NCBI GenBank assembly: GCA_046723735.1
Contig: JBKOVB010000045.1
Span: forward strand, 1 to 64,000
Reading direction: 5' to 3'
Origin: RYN-111 sp046723735
GTDB taxonomy: Bacteria; Actinomycetota; Actinomycetes; Mycobacteriales; SCTD01
DNA length: 64,000 bases
The translations under genes and the position numbers were made by a program. The notes beneath the pieces were generated by a model, which ran no database searches, was not told the origin of the DNA, and worked only from the letters and a program-made list of their open reading frames with translations. This document shows, piece after piece, positions 38,233 to 45,387 of the stretch (positions are counted from its first letter, which is position 1; every line of letters starts with the position of its first letter).

Positions 38233-40620
38233 ATGAAGAAGACGGTGGACATCCTCGAGGGCAACACCTTCGTGGTCAGCGACGAGCGTGGCGACATCGA
38301 CGGCTCGCCGGTCGAGGCGCACGGGCTGTTCGACCGAGACACCCGCTACCTCTCGCGCTGGGTGCTCACGCTCGACGGGCAGCGCCCGGCCACCCTGAGC
38401 GTGGACACGACGCACTACTACGCGGCGCAGTTCTTCCTGGCGCCCGGGGTGGCCTCGGCGTACATCAACGCCAAGGTCGCGATCATCCGGCGTCGCACGG
38501 TGCTGGACGGCTTCCACGAGTCGATCGCGGTGACCAACCACGACTCGGCGCCGGTGACCATCGAGGTGGCGCTCGCCGCGGAGGCGGACTTCGCCGACCT
38601 CTTCGAGGTGAAGGACGCCACGGTCCATGACAAGCGGGGGCGGCCCTACCAGCGGGTGGAGAAGGACCGGCTGGTCCTGGGGTACGAGCGGGACGCGTAC
38701 CGGAGGGAGACCTGGGTCCGGGCCACCGGCGACCCGTTGTATGACGAGGGCGGGCTCCGTTTCACCGTGACCCTCGACCCGCAGGAGTCCTGGAGCACCG
38801 ACGTCGACGTGCTCACCGTCCGCGGTGCGGATCGCCACCCGGCCTTCCACGACGCCGCGGACTGGGACGACCCCGAGAGCCGGCTGGGCCTGAAGCTGCT
38901 GCGGCAGCACGTGCCTGTGCTCGTGTGCGACTGGGAGCCGCTCGAGGCGATCTACGAGCAGACCATGAACGACCTGGCATCCTTGCGCTTCGACCTGCCC
39001 ATCAGCCCCGGCCACTACCTGCCCGCGGCCGGGCTGCCCTGGTTCATGTCGCCCTTCGGCCGTGACAGCCTCATCACCAGCTTCCAGGCGCTGCCGTTCA
39101 TGCCAGAGCTTGCGCACACGGCCCTGGTCACGCTCGCCGAGCTGCAGGCGCGCAAGCGGGACGACTTCCGCGACGCCGAGCCGGGGAAGATGCTCCACGA
39201 GCTGCGCTTCGGCGAGCTGACGGCCTTCGAGGAGCGCCCGCACTCGCCGTACTACGGCAGCGCCGACGGCACGCAGCTGTGGCTCGTGCTGCTCGACGAG
39301 TACGAGCGCTGGACCGGCCGTGACGACGTCGTGCACGCGTTGGAGGGCCCGGCGCGGGCCGCGTTACGGTGGATCGACGAGTTCGGCGACCGCGACGGCG
39401 ACGGGTACGTCGAGTACGAGCGCCGCAACCCCGAGACCGGCCTCGAGAACCAGTGCTGGCGCGACTCGTGGGACTCGATCCAGTCCGCTGACGGCACCAT
39501 GGCATCCCTGCCACGGGCCACCTGCGAGCTCCAGGGCTACGTGTACGACGCCAAGCGCCGCGCGGCAAGGCTGGCGCGCACGGTGTGGGACGACGCGGCC
39601 CTGGCGGATCGGCTCGAGGAGGAGGCGGAGGCGCTGAACAAGCGGTTCAACGAGGACTTCTGGCTCCCCGACCTCGGATACTTCGCGCTCGCGCTGGACG
39701 GGGACAAGAAGCCGGTCGACAGCCTCACCTCGAACCTCGGCCACCTGCTGTGGAGCGGCATCGTCGACGACGACAAGGTGCCGCGCGTCGTGGAGCTGCT
39801 CATGGGGGAGCGGCTGTACTCGGGCTGGGGGTTCCGCACCTTCGCGACGGAGCAGACCGGCTTCAACCCCATCGGCTACCACCTCGGCACCGTCTGGCCG
39901 CACGACACGGCGTTCGGCGTGCTGGGGCTGGCTCAGCACGGCTACCGCGCGGAGGCCGCGACGGTGGCCATGTCGCTGCTCGAGGCCGCCGAGCTCCTGG
40001 GCGGCCGGCTGCCCGAGGCCTTCGCCGGCTTCTCCCGCGAGCACACCGCCTTCCCGGCCGAGTACCCCACGGCCTGCAGCCCGCAGGCGTGGGCCTCCGG
40101 GGCGCCCCTCATGCTGCTGCGCGCCCTGCTCGGTCTGCAGCCGGACGGCGCGGTCCTGCGCTCGAACGCCCACCTGCCGGAGCGGATCCGCGAGCTGCGG
40201 CTGTTCCGGGTCCCTGGCCGCTGGGGGACCGCGGACGTCGGTGTGGACCTCACCGGTCAGGTGCTGCGGCTCGACCAGGCCTCGGGGCAGGAGCCGTCGC
40301 CCGTGGTGGGTGCACTGGTCGAGGCGGCGCGACAGATTCCCGCGGACGCCTGGCGGGGCCGGCGTGCGTCGGTCTGCTTCGACCTGGGGGCGGCGGGGAC
40401 GTACCGCGTCGTCCTGGACAACGGCCGGGTGTCGCTCGACAGCCACGGCGACGCGGACTGCGTGGTCACCACCGACGAGAAGACGCTCGCCGAGCTGCTG
40501 CGGGGCGAGCGCAGCCCGATGACCACGGCGCTGTCCGGCCAGGCGCGGGTGGAGGGAGACGTCGACGTGGTGATGCGGCTGCTGTCCTTCCTCGGCCGTG
40601 TGGGCGCCTCGGCGGAGTGA
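38233..40620 (+). CDS. glycogen-debranching-type glycosidase with C-terminal SCP2-like domain
   Basis: 795 residues. The N-terminal beta domain (ILEGNTFVVSDERGDIDGS, HGLFDRDTRYLSRW; about 5-230) is the bacterial N-terminal glycogen debranching domain. An (alpha/alpha)6 barrel follows with PWFMSPFGRDSLITSFQ, CWRDSWDSIQ, GWGFRTFATEQTGFNPIGYHLGTVWPHDTA and EYPTACSPQAWASG. It therefore resembles amylo-alpha-1,6-glucosidases/GH63-like enzymes. Residues ~690-795 (TYRVVLDNGRVSL, DCVVTTDEKTLAELLRG, LSGQARVEGDVDVVMRLL) look like an SCP2 lipid-binding fold, which is unusual here. Substrate (glycogen, trehalose or glycolipid) undetermined. Confidence 0.85.
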   Translation: MKKTVDILEGNTFVVSDERGDIDGSPVEAHGLFDRDTRYLSRWVLTLDGQRPATLSVDTTHYYAAQFFLAPGVASAYINAKVAIIRRRTVLDGFHESIAVTNHDSAPVTIEVALAAEADFADLFEVKDATVHDKRGRPYQRVEKDRLVLGYERDAYRRETWVRATGDPLYDEGGLRFTVTLDPQESWSTDVDVLTVRGADRHPAFHDAADWDDPESRLGLKLLRQHVPVLVCDWEPLEAIYEQTMNDLASLRFDLPISPGHYLPAAGLPWFMSPFGRDSLITSFQALPFMPELAHTALVTLAELQARKRDDFRDAEPGKMLHELRFGELTAFEERPHSPYYGSADGTQLWLVLLDEYERWTGRDDVVHALEGPARAALRWIDEFGDRDGDGYVEYERRNPETGLENQCWRDSWDSIQSADGTMASLPRATCELQGYVYDAKRRAARLARTVWDDAALADRLEEEAEALNKRFNEDFWLPDLGYFALALDGDKKPVDSLTSNLGHLLWSGIVDDDKVPRVVELLMGERLYSGWGFRTFATEQTGFNPIGYHLGTVWPHDTAFGVLGLAQHGYRAEAATVAMSLLEAAELLGGRLPEAFAGFSREHTAFPAEYPTACSPQAWASGAPLMLLRALLGLQPDGAVLRSNAHLPERIRELRLFRVPGRWGTADVGVDLTGQVLRLDQASGQEPSPVVGALVEAARQIPADAWRGRRASVCFDLGAAGTYRVVLDNGRVSLDSHGDADCVVTTDEKTLAELLRGERSPMTTALSGQARVEGDVDVVMRLLSFLGRVGASAE

Positions 40621-40623
40621 CGG

Positions 40624-41205
40624 TCAGCCCGACCGGGGCTCGTCGCCTCCGCCCGGCTCCCGGCGTGTCAGCCCCACCTGGACCGCGCCCACGAGCAGCC
40701 GGAACCCGAAGCCGATCACGATCAGGTCGCCGATCATCTGCACGGTGACCACCGTCCGGGCGGTCTCGGTCCTCGCCACGATGTCGCCGAAGCCGACGGT
40801 GGCGAACACCGTGACCGAGAAGTAGAGCGCATCGAGCCGCGACAGAGGCTCGCTGAAGCTTTCCGCGTCGTGGTGCTCCAAGAGGTAGTACGACGCGGCA
40901 AACATCAGCAGGAACAGCGGCGCCGCGGTGGCCAGCACCTCGAGCGCCCGCAGCCGCGGCGCGTCCGAGTGCATGATCGAGCGGATCTGCCACGTGAGCA
41001 GGACCGGGAACGCCAGCAGGCCGACAGTGAGCAGCAGGCCGCCGGTCAGGTCCGGCGCGTGGGTGAGGGGTACCGCGAAGTAGATCCAGACGAGCGTGGT
41101 CGTCGTCAGGACGGCCCGGATCAGGCTCAGCGCCAGCTGACGTCGAGGCGGCATCCCGGCCGGGGAGAGCCGGACGTTGGCGTCCAGGTCCGGGGACGGG
41201 TTCAT
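40624..41205 (-). CDS. two-pore-helix ion channel (potassium channel-like)
   Basis: 193 residues, ATG 41205. Four hydrophobic segments. The last two flank the pore loop YFSVTVFATVGFGDIVA (about 133-149), which contains the TVGFGD selectivity filter of K+ channels. There is no cytosolic RCK/TrkA-N domain. Stop 3 nt from the convergent glycosidase stop. Probably a simple K+ conductance in the cytoplasmic membrane. Confidence 0.9.
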   Translation of the reverse strand: MNPSPDLDANVRLSPAGMPPRRQLALSLIRAVLTTTTLVWIYFAVPLTHAPDLTGGLLLTVGLLAFPVLLTWQIRSIMHSDAPRLRALEVLATAAPLFLLMFAASYYLLEHHDAESFSEPLSRLDALYFSVTVFATVGFGDIVARTETARTVVTVQMIGDLIVIGFGFRLLVGAVQVGLTRREPGGGDEPRSG

Positions 41206-41227
41206 GGGCACCGGGGCTGCCCGGGGC

Positions 41228-41653
41228 TCAGCAGGTGCGCTTGACGGCGGACACCAGCGCCTGACCGGCGTCGACCGCGGTGCGGGCCGAAGTCGCTGTC
41301 GCCGCGAGGCTGACCGCCGAGGGGTTGGCCTTCGCCGCGTCCACGGCGGTCTGCAACGACGCGAGAGCGGTGTCCACGGCGGAGATCTCCGACGAGAACT
41401 GGCCCTTGGCGTCCGCCCTGAGCGTGGCAAGCCTCTGCTGGATCGTGTCCAGGTCCTGCTGGGCCTCGGCGATCGCACCCTGCCCGACCTGCACGTCCTT
41501 GAGGTCGTCGACGGACGACCGCAGGCTGTCGACGTCGTTGCAGACGGCCGGCTTCGCCTCGTTGTCCTTGTTGTCGTCGCTGCAGGCCCCGAGCGCAGCG
41601 GCCGTCAGCACCGCGGCGGTGAGGATCAGGGCGTGGCGCGGATGTCCGGACAT
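41228..41653 (-). CDS. small secreted lipoprotein, helical
   Basis: 141 residues. The N-terminal signal with lipobox LTAAALGACSDD (Cys at about 24) marks it for lipidation by Lgt and cleavage by LspA. The mature part is a predicted helical/coiled domain (AQQDLDTIQQRLATLRADAKGQ). A Cys near the N-terminus of the mature domain (AVCNDV) and the C-terminal Cys (KRTC) may form a disulfide. Palindrome site 6 is 34 nt upstream. It lies just upstream of the channel gene, probably co-transcribed. Confidence 0.8.
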   Translation of the reverse strand: MSGHPRHALILTAAVLTAAALGACSDDNKDNEAKPAVCNDVDSLRSSVDDLKDVQVGQGAIAEAQQDLDTIQQRLATLRADAKGQFSSEISAVDTALASLQTAVDAAKANPSAVSLAATATSARTAVDAGQALVSAVKRTC

Positions 41654-41687
41654 GGCTGAGACGTTCCTCGGCGGCACGCCCCGTGGC

Positions 41688-41706
41688 ATCACCCCCGACG
41701 GGTGAT
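41688..41706. promoter_or_regulatory. island palindrome site 6
   Basis: ATCACCC-CCGAC-GGGTGAT, a perfect 7-bp inverted repeat with 5-nt spacer, 34 nt before the lipoprotein start at 41653. Confidence 0.65.
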
Positions 41707-41804
41707 CCCCTGTCAGACGAGGGGATGACGGGCTGTGACGGCTCGACTTCGTGCCGTACCCTGGGCGAGAAGAGCAACACCGAGAGAGGGCCCGCACGCG
41801 CGAC

Positions 41805-42098
41805 ATGGAGCTGCTCGACGTACCTGCCTTCACGAGTGCGCAGGCCCTTGACGGCATGCGACGTCCGTTCCTGAAGGCCTTCGGGCGGGGCCCGGTGGGC
41901 CGTCGGCTCGCCCGTGCCGCGTGGCCGGCCTTTCGGGCGGCGCTCCTGCACGGATCGGGGATCGCGCTCGCGCGCTCGCACGCCCGGGTGGCCGCCGACG
42001 AGCGCAACGCGCACACGCTGCTCGTGGCGCGCTGGACGCACAGAAGGATCGAGAGCGTCGTCCACCGCGCCGTTCAGGACGCGGCGAACGCCGTCTGA
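41805..42098 (+). CDS. hypothetical protein, 97 aa
   Basis: ATG 41805, with GAGAGAGGG 14-22 nt upstream as possible ribosome binding site and TACCCT (about 41757-41762) as possible -10. The protein is basic and helical (GRRLARAAWPAFRAALLHG, HTLLVARWTHRRIESVVHRAVQDAA), with no membrane helix or known motif. Could be a small DNA- or ribosome-associated protein, but that is a guess. Confidence 0.5.
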   Translation: MELLDVPAFTSAQALDGMRRPFLKAFGRGPVGRRLARAAWPAFRAALLHGSGIALARSHARVAADERNAHTLLVARWTHRRIESVVHRAVQDAANAV

Positions 42099-42108
42099 GC
42101 GGAGCCCG

Positions 42109-42411
42109 TCAGCCGTTGAGCAGTCGCGCCTTCTGCTCCTGGAACTCGGCCTCCGTCAGCACGCCCTGGTCCTTCAGCGCGCTGAGCTGCTTCAGCTGCT
42201 CGACGGCCGCGCTCGAGATCGGCTCCGGCTCCGTGCGGGGTGCGGGCGCGTACTGCTGAGGCGGTGGTGCGTACTGCTGCTGCTGGGCGTACGCCGCGTC
42301 CTCCTGCTCCGCCCAGCGGTTGGCCTGCCGACGCGAGACGCGGTTGGACACGGCCGTGGCCGTGCCGGCGACGACGGCGGTGCGGGCGACACCACGGATC
42401 AGTCCGGGCAT
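42109..42411 (-). CDS. SHOCT-domain protein
   Basis: 100 residues; AGAGGA ribosome binding site. N-terminal amphipathic/hydrophobic stretch (LIRGVARTAVVAGTATAVS), a Gln/Pro/Tyr-rich linker, and C-terminal SHOCT motif LKQLSALKDQGVLTEAEFQEQKARLL. The same domain occurs in the 19607-20014 protein. Such proteins are short and probably act as oligomerisation or adaptor modules. Confidence 0.85.
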   Translation of the reverse strand: MPGLIRGVARTAVVAGTATAVSNRVSRRQANRWAEQEDAAYAQQQQYAPPPQQYAPAPRTEPEPISSAAVEQLKQLSALKDQGVLTEAEFQEQKARLLNG

Positions 42412-42438
42412 GACGGTCCTCTCTGTACGGCGGGCGGG

Positions 42439-42894
42439 TCAGAGCTCGGCCGGCTCGGCCTCGAGGGCGGCGAGGAGCGCCTGCACCGGGATGCGGCCGC
42501 TCGCGACGAGCTCGGCACCGTTGCGGCGCAGGGTGCGGGCGAGGGGGGCGGCCCAGAGGTTCTCGTACACGAGGATGGCGCCCGCGTTGCCCGGCTCGAG
42601 GGCCTCAGCCGCCTCCTTGACGTCGTCGCCGCCGAGCAGACCGGATGCCGCGCCCTCGAAGATCGCGAGGTCGAGGGTGCCGTCGTGGTCGAGGTCGGTG
42701 ACCGCCACGACCTGGATCGTCCCGTCCTCCTGCTTGTGCACGAAGACCAGGTCGAGCACGCGGATGATCCCGCGGTCGACGAGCGAGACCAGCTCCTTCA
42801 GGCCCTCACCGGTCATGGTGAACCTGGGGAACTCGATCACCAGGTAGTCGACCGGTCCCATCGCGTCCAGCTCGCGGGTCTCGTCAGCCACCAC
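42439..42894 (-). CDS. DUF6325-family protein
   Basis: 151 residues; GTG 42894 with AGGAG at 7-nt spacing. Characteristic start MGPVDYLVIEFP-x-FTMTGEGLKELVSLVDRG, followed by IIRVLDLVFVHKQEDGTIQVV, fits DUF6325. Acidic, soluble alpha/beta protein. Two palindromes (sites 7 and 8) lie in the divergent spacer to the YihY gene. It is co-oriented with the SHOCT gene 27 nt downstream. Function unknown; members accompany stress genes. Confidence 0.8.
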   Translation of the reverse strand: MVADETRELDAMGPVDYLVIEFPRFTMTGEGLKELVSLVDRGIIRVLDLVFVHKQEDGTIQVVAVTDLDHDGTLDLAIFEGAASGLLGGDDVKEAAEALEPGNAGAILVYENLWAAPLARTLRRNGAELVASGRIPVQALLAALEAEPAEL

Positions 42895-42962
42895 GTCACG
42901 CTCCTGCGTCGCTCCAGCCCTGCACCGACGTCTGAACGTCTGACGGACCGGCCCGTAGCGGC

Positions 42963-42981
42963 ATCATCCTGATCGTGTGAA
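42963..42981. promoter_or_regulatory. island palindrome site 7 (degenerate right arm)
   Basis: ATCATCC-TGATC-GTGTGAA, 68 nt upstream of the DUF6325 start. The left arm is intact; the right arm departs from GGGTGAT at two positions. Paired with site 8 at 29 bp between centres. Confidence 0.45.
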
Positions 42982-42991
42982 GTTGGCCCAC

Positions 42992-43010
42992 CTCACCCCG
43001 TCCGGGTGAT
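42992..43010. promoter_or_regulatory. island palindrome site 8
   Basis: CTCACCC-CGTCC-GGGTGAT, 47 nt upstream of the YihY/BrkB start at 43058. With site 7 it occupies the divergent promoter region shared by the two genes. Confidence 0.55.
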
Positions 43011-43057
43011 GCGCCGCCGACGGCCTCGCGCGACGGTCGCGCTGTGAGGGGGAGGTC

Positions 43058-43990
43058 GTGGACGATGGCGGGCTGAGCGCTGCTGCCCCCTCGGCGCCGG
43101 GGCGGCCCATGACAGCACGCCGGTTGTCGGTGTCGCAGGTCGTCGGCCGGGTCACCCAGACGCGCCGACGGCTCGAGGAGCAGCGCCGCGACCACCCCTT
43201 CGTCGACACGGCGTTCAACGCCAGGGACGTGCTCGACGAGACCGGCGGCGGCCTGCTCGCAGGCGCGATCGCGTTTCGGATCTTCCTGTTCCTGGTGCCG
43301 GCGGTGTTCCTGTTCGTCATCGGCTTCGGGCTCGGGGCCGACGCCGCGGGGTCCTCGCCCAGGGAGGCGGCCCGCAGCTTCGGGATCGCGGGCATCGTGG
43401 CGACCTCGATCGAGGGCGGGTCGCAGGCGTCGACGTTCGCCCGGTGGGCGACGTTCCTGATCGCGGCCTACGCCACGTTCAGCGGGGCGCGCGGGCTGCT
43501 CAAGGCGGTCTGGGTGGCGCACGCGCTGGTCTGGAAGGTGCGTCCGGGGCGCCTCACGCGGCTGCCGCAGCGCAGCGTGCAGCTGATCGGAGTGTTCGTG
43601 GCCGCGCTGGCGCTCGCCCGGGTGGTCGACCTGCTGCACTCGTGGTCGCTCATCGGCTGGGTCGTGGCGCTGGCGCTCTACACGGCCATCCCCGCCACGG
43701 TGTGGCTGCTGTGCTCGTCGCGGCTGTTCCCACGCCGGCCGGGCGTCACGTGGCTGCACGTGCTCCCTGGCGCGGTGCTCTTCGGCATCGGGGCGCAGGC
43801 GCTGCACGTGCTGACGCTCGTCTGGCTGACGCGATCCGTGGAATCCAAGCAGGAGGCGTACGGCGCCATCGGCGCCGCGCTCACGATCCTGCTGTGGGCC
43901 TACCTGCTCGGGCTGGTGATGATCGCCGGGGCGGCGCTCAACGCGGCGGTCTGGCGCAGGTCCGGGGGCGCTGTCCCCGGGGAGGAGTGA
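43058..43990 (+). CDS. YihY/BrkB-family membrane protein (first copy)
   Basis: 310 residues, six hydrophobic helices. The family pattern is present: HPFVDTAFNARDVLDETGGGLLAGAIAFRIFLFLVPAVFLF (about 48-88), ARGLLKAVWVAHALVWKV, and a C-terminal SKQEAYGAIGAALTILLWAYLLGLVMIAGAALNA. YihY proteins are inner-membrane proteins of unclear function, once misnamed RNase BN. Heads a run with the repeat protein (7-nt gap) and the RDD protein. Confidence 0.88.
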   Translation: MDDGGLSAAAPSAPGRPMTARRLSVSQVVGRVTQTRRRLEEQRRDHPFVDTAFNARDVLDETGGGLLAGAIAFRIFLFLVPAVFLFVIGFGLGADAAGSSPREAARSFGIAGIVATSIEGGSQASTFARWATFLIAAYATFSGARGLLKAVWVAHALVWKVRPGRLTRLPQRSVQLIGVFVAALALARVVDLLHSWSLIGWVVALALYTAIPATVWLLCSSRLFPRRPGVTWLHVLPGAVLFGIGAQALHVLTLVWLTRSVESKQEAYGAIGAALTILLWAYLLGLVMIAGAALNAAVWRRSGGAVPGEE

Positions 43991-43997
43991 GGCGGAC

Positions 43998-44786
43998 ATG
44001 GTGCTCCGGACCGAGACCCCTGCGGTTGTCCCGCTCCCGCGTGTGGCCGAGGGGCCGCCGCCCGTCGTACCGGCTCGGGAGGCGCCCGCCCTGCCGGCCG
44101 CGGCCGACGTCGCGATCGGGCTGGGGGTCGAAGGGTTCCGGCTCGGGGTCAGGTCCGTGCGGGCCGGCGCCCGGTTGCTCGACCCGGTGACCCGTCGCCT
44201 GCTGCGGCCCAGCCCGTTGCCGGAGCGGTGGTGGCCCGCGACGCTCGCCGAGCGCCTCGCCGGTCAGGGACAGGAGGACCGCGCTCAGGTGGTCGAGGCC
44301 CTGACGCGGGCCTTCGACGCTCTCGTGCCCAAGGTGCTCGACGCGGTGCTCGACGACGTCGACCTGACCGCCCTCGTGCTGCACCGCGTCGACCTGGACG
44401 CGATCGCCGGCGGCCTCGACCTCGACGCCGCGGTGGCCCGGGTCGACCTCGACCGGATCGTCGACAGGATCCCGATCGACCACGTCCTCGCGCGCATCGA
44501 CATCGACGAGGTGGCCGCCCAGGTCGACGTCGACGCCGTCCTCGACCGGGTCGACCTGATCGGCTTGGCGGGCTACATCATCGACGGCGTCGACCTGCCC
44601 GAGATCATCCGGGAGTCGACGGGCTCCATGGCGTCCGAGGGCCTGCGCGGGGTGCGCATGCAGAGCATTGACGCCGACGAGCGCGTGAACCGCCTCGTGG
44701 ACCGGGTGCTGCTGCGCCGGCACGCGCGGCGGACGGAGGCGCCGGGACGGCTGAGCCCGGCGTACGAGGACGGGGACGCCACGTGA
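43998..44786 (+). CDS. hypothetical protein with tandem acidic (V/I)D(L/V/I)D repeats
   Basis: 262 residues. A Pro/Ala-rich N-terminus is followed by a segment of about 85 residues (about 115-200) with repeats of roughly 9-13 residues. Each contains [VIL]-D-[LIV]-D followed by a hydrophobic pair and a basic residue (VDLDAIAGG, LDLDAAVAR, VDLDRIVDR, IPIDHVLAR, IDIDEVAAQ, VDVDAVLDR). This would make a regular amphipathic helix-turn array. There is no membrane helix. It overlaps the RDD gene by 4 nt (GTGA) and probably works with that membrane protein (inference). Confidence 0.7.
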   Translation: MVLRTETPAVVPLPRVAEGPPPVVPAREAPALPAAADVAIGLGVEGFRLGVRSVRAGARLLDPVTRRLLRPSPLPERWWPATLAERLAGQGQEDRAQVVEALTRAFDALVPKVLDAVLDDVDLTALVLHRVDLDAIAGGLDLDAAVARVDLDRIVDRIPIDHVLARIDIDEVAAQVDVDAVLDRVDLIGLAGYIIDGVDLPEIIRESTGSMASEGLRGVRMQSIDADERVNRLVDRVLLRRHARRTEAPGRLSPAYEDGDAT

Positions 44787-45331
44787 CGGCCCTGGCCGAC
44801 CGGCGAAGCGGCCGCCGCAGCCAGCCGCCCGTGGTCTCCGCCGTACCGGTGGAGGGCCGTCCCTACCAGGGACGTCGGGCCGGCATCGTGAGCCGGCTGG
44901 TGGCCAACACCGTCGACTTCCTCGTGGTGGTGCTCGTCCTGGCCGCGGGGTACGCCGCCGTGTCCGCCACCCTGTTCCTCTTGTCGCCGTCGCGCTTCAG
45001 CTGGCCCGACTTCCGTGGCCTGGTGCTGTTGGCGGTCGGCGCGTGCGTGATGTTCGTCTACCTCACGGCGTCGTGGGCGACGACCGGTCGGACGTACGGC
45101 GACCACCTCCTCGGCCTGCGGGTGCTCAGCTTCCGCGGCGAGCGGATGACCTGGCCGGGTGCCGCCGCGCGTGCGGCGCTCTACGTCGTGCTCCCTATCG
45201 GGATCATGTGGGCTGCCGTCAGCCGGCAGAACCGGTCGGTGCAGGACGTCGTGCTCCGCACGTCGGTGATCTACGACTGGGGGCCGGGGCACGTGCCGGG
45301 CGCAGGGGCTCGCATCACCCCGGCCGGGTGA
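44783..45331 (+). CDS. RDD-family membrane protein
   Basis: 182 residues. YQGRRAGIVSRLVANTVDFLVVV carries the RDD core (R-x4-R-x2-A-x2-V-D, about 30-52). Helices at about 45-68, 83-103 and 135-155 are separated by SWATTGRTYGDHLLGLRVLSFRG. The last codons, including the stop, are inside palindrome site 9. RDD proteins are small integral membrane proteins, some involved in cation transport. Confidence 0.88.
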   Translation: MTALADRRSGRRSQPPVVSAVPVEGRPYQGRRAGIVSRLVANTVDFLVVVLVLAAGYAAVSATLFLLSPSRFSWPDFRGLVLLAVGACVMFVYLTASWATTGRTYGDHLLGLRVLSFRGERMTWPGAAARAALYVVLPIGIMWAAVSRQNRSVQDVVLRTSVIYDWGPGHVPGAGARITPAG

Positions 45332-45332
45332 T
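45314..45332. promoter_or_regulatory. island palindrome site 9 (overlaps the RDD stop codon)
   Basis: ATCACCC-CGGCC-GGGTGAT, a perfect inverted repeat with flanking GC and GCC. It sits 55 nt before the GH15 ATG and encodes the last residues (ITPAG, stop) of the RDD protein. A site kept inside coding sequence argues for selection. Confidence 0.65.
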
Positions 45333-45387
45333 GCCGTCCTCCGAGGCGCCCGGAAGTGTCGAGGAGTCACCGGACGAGGAGGCCAGC

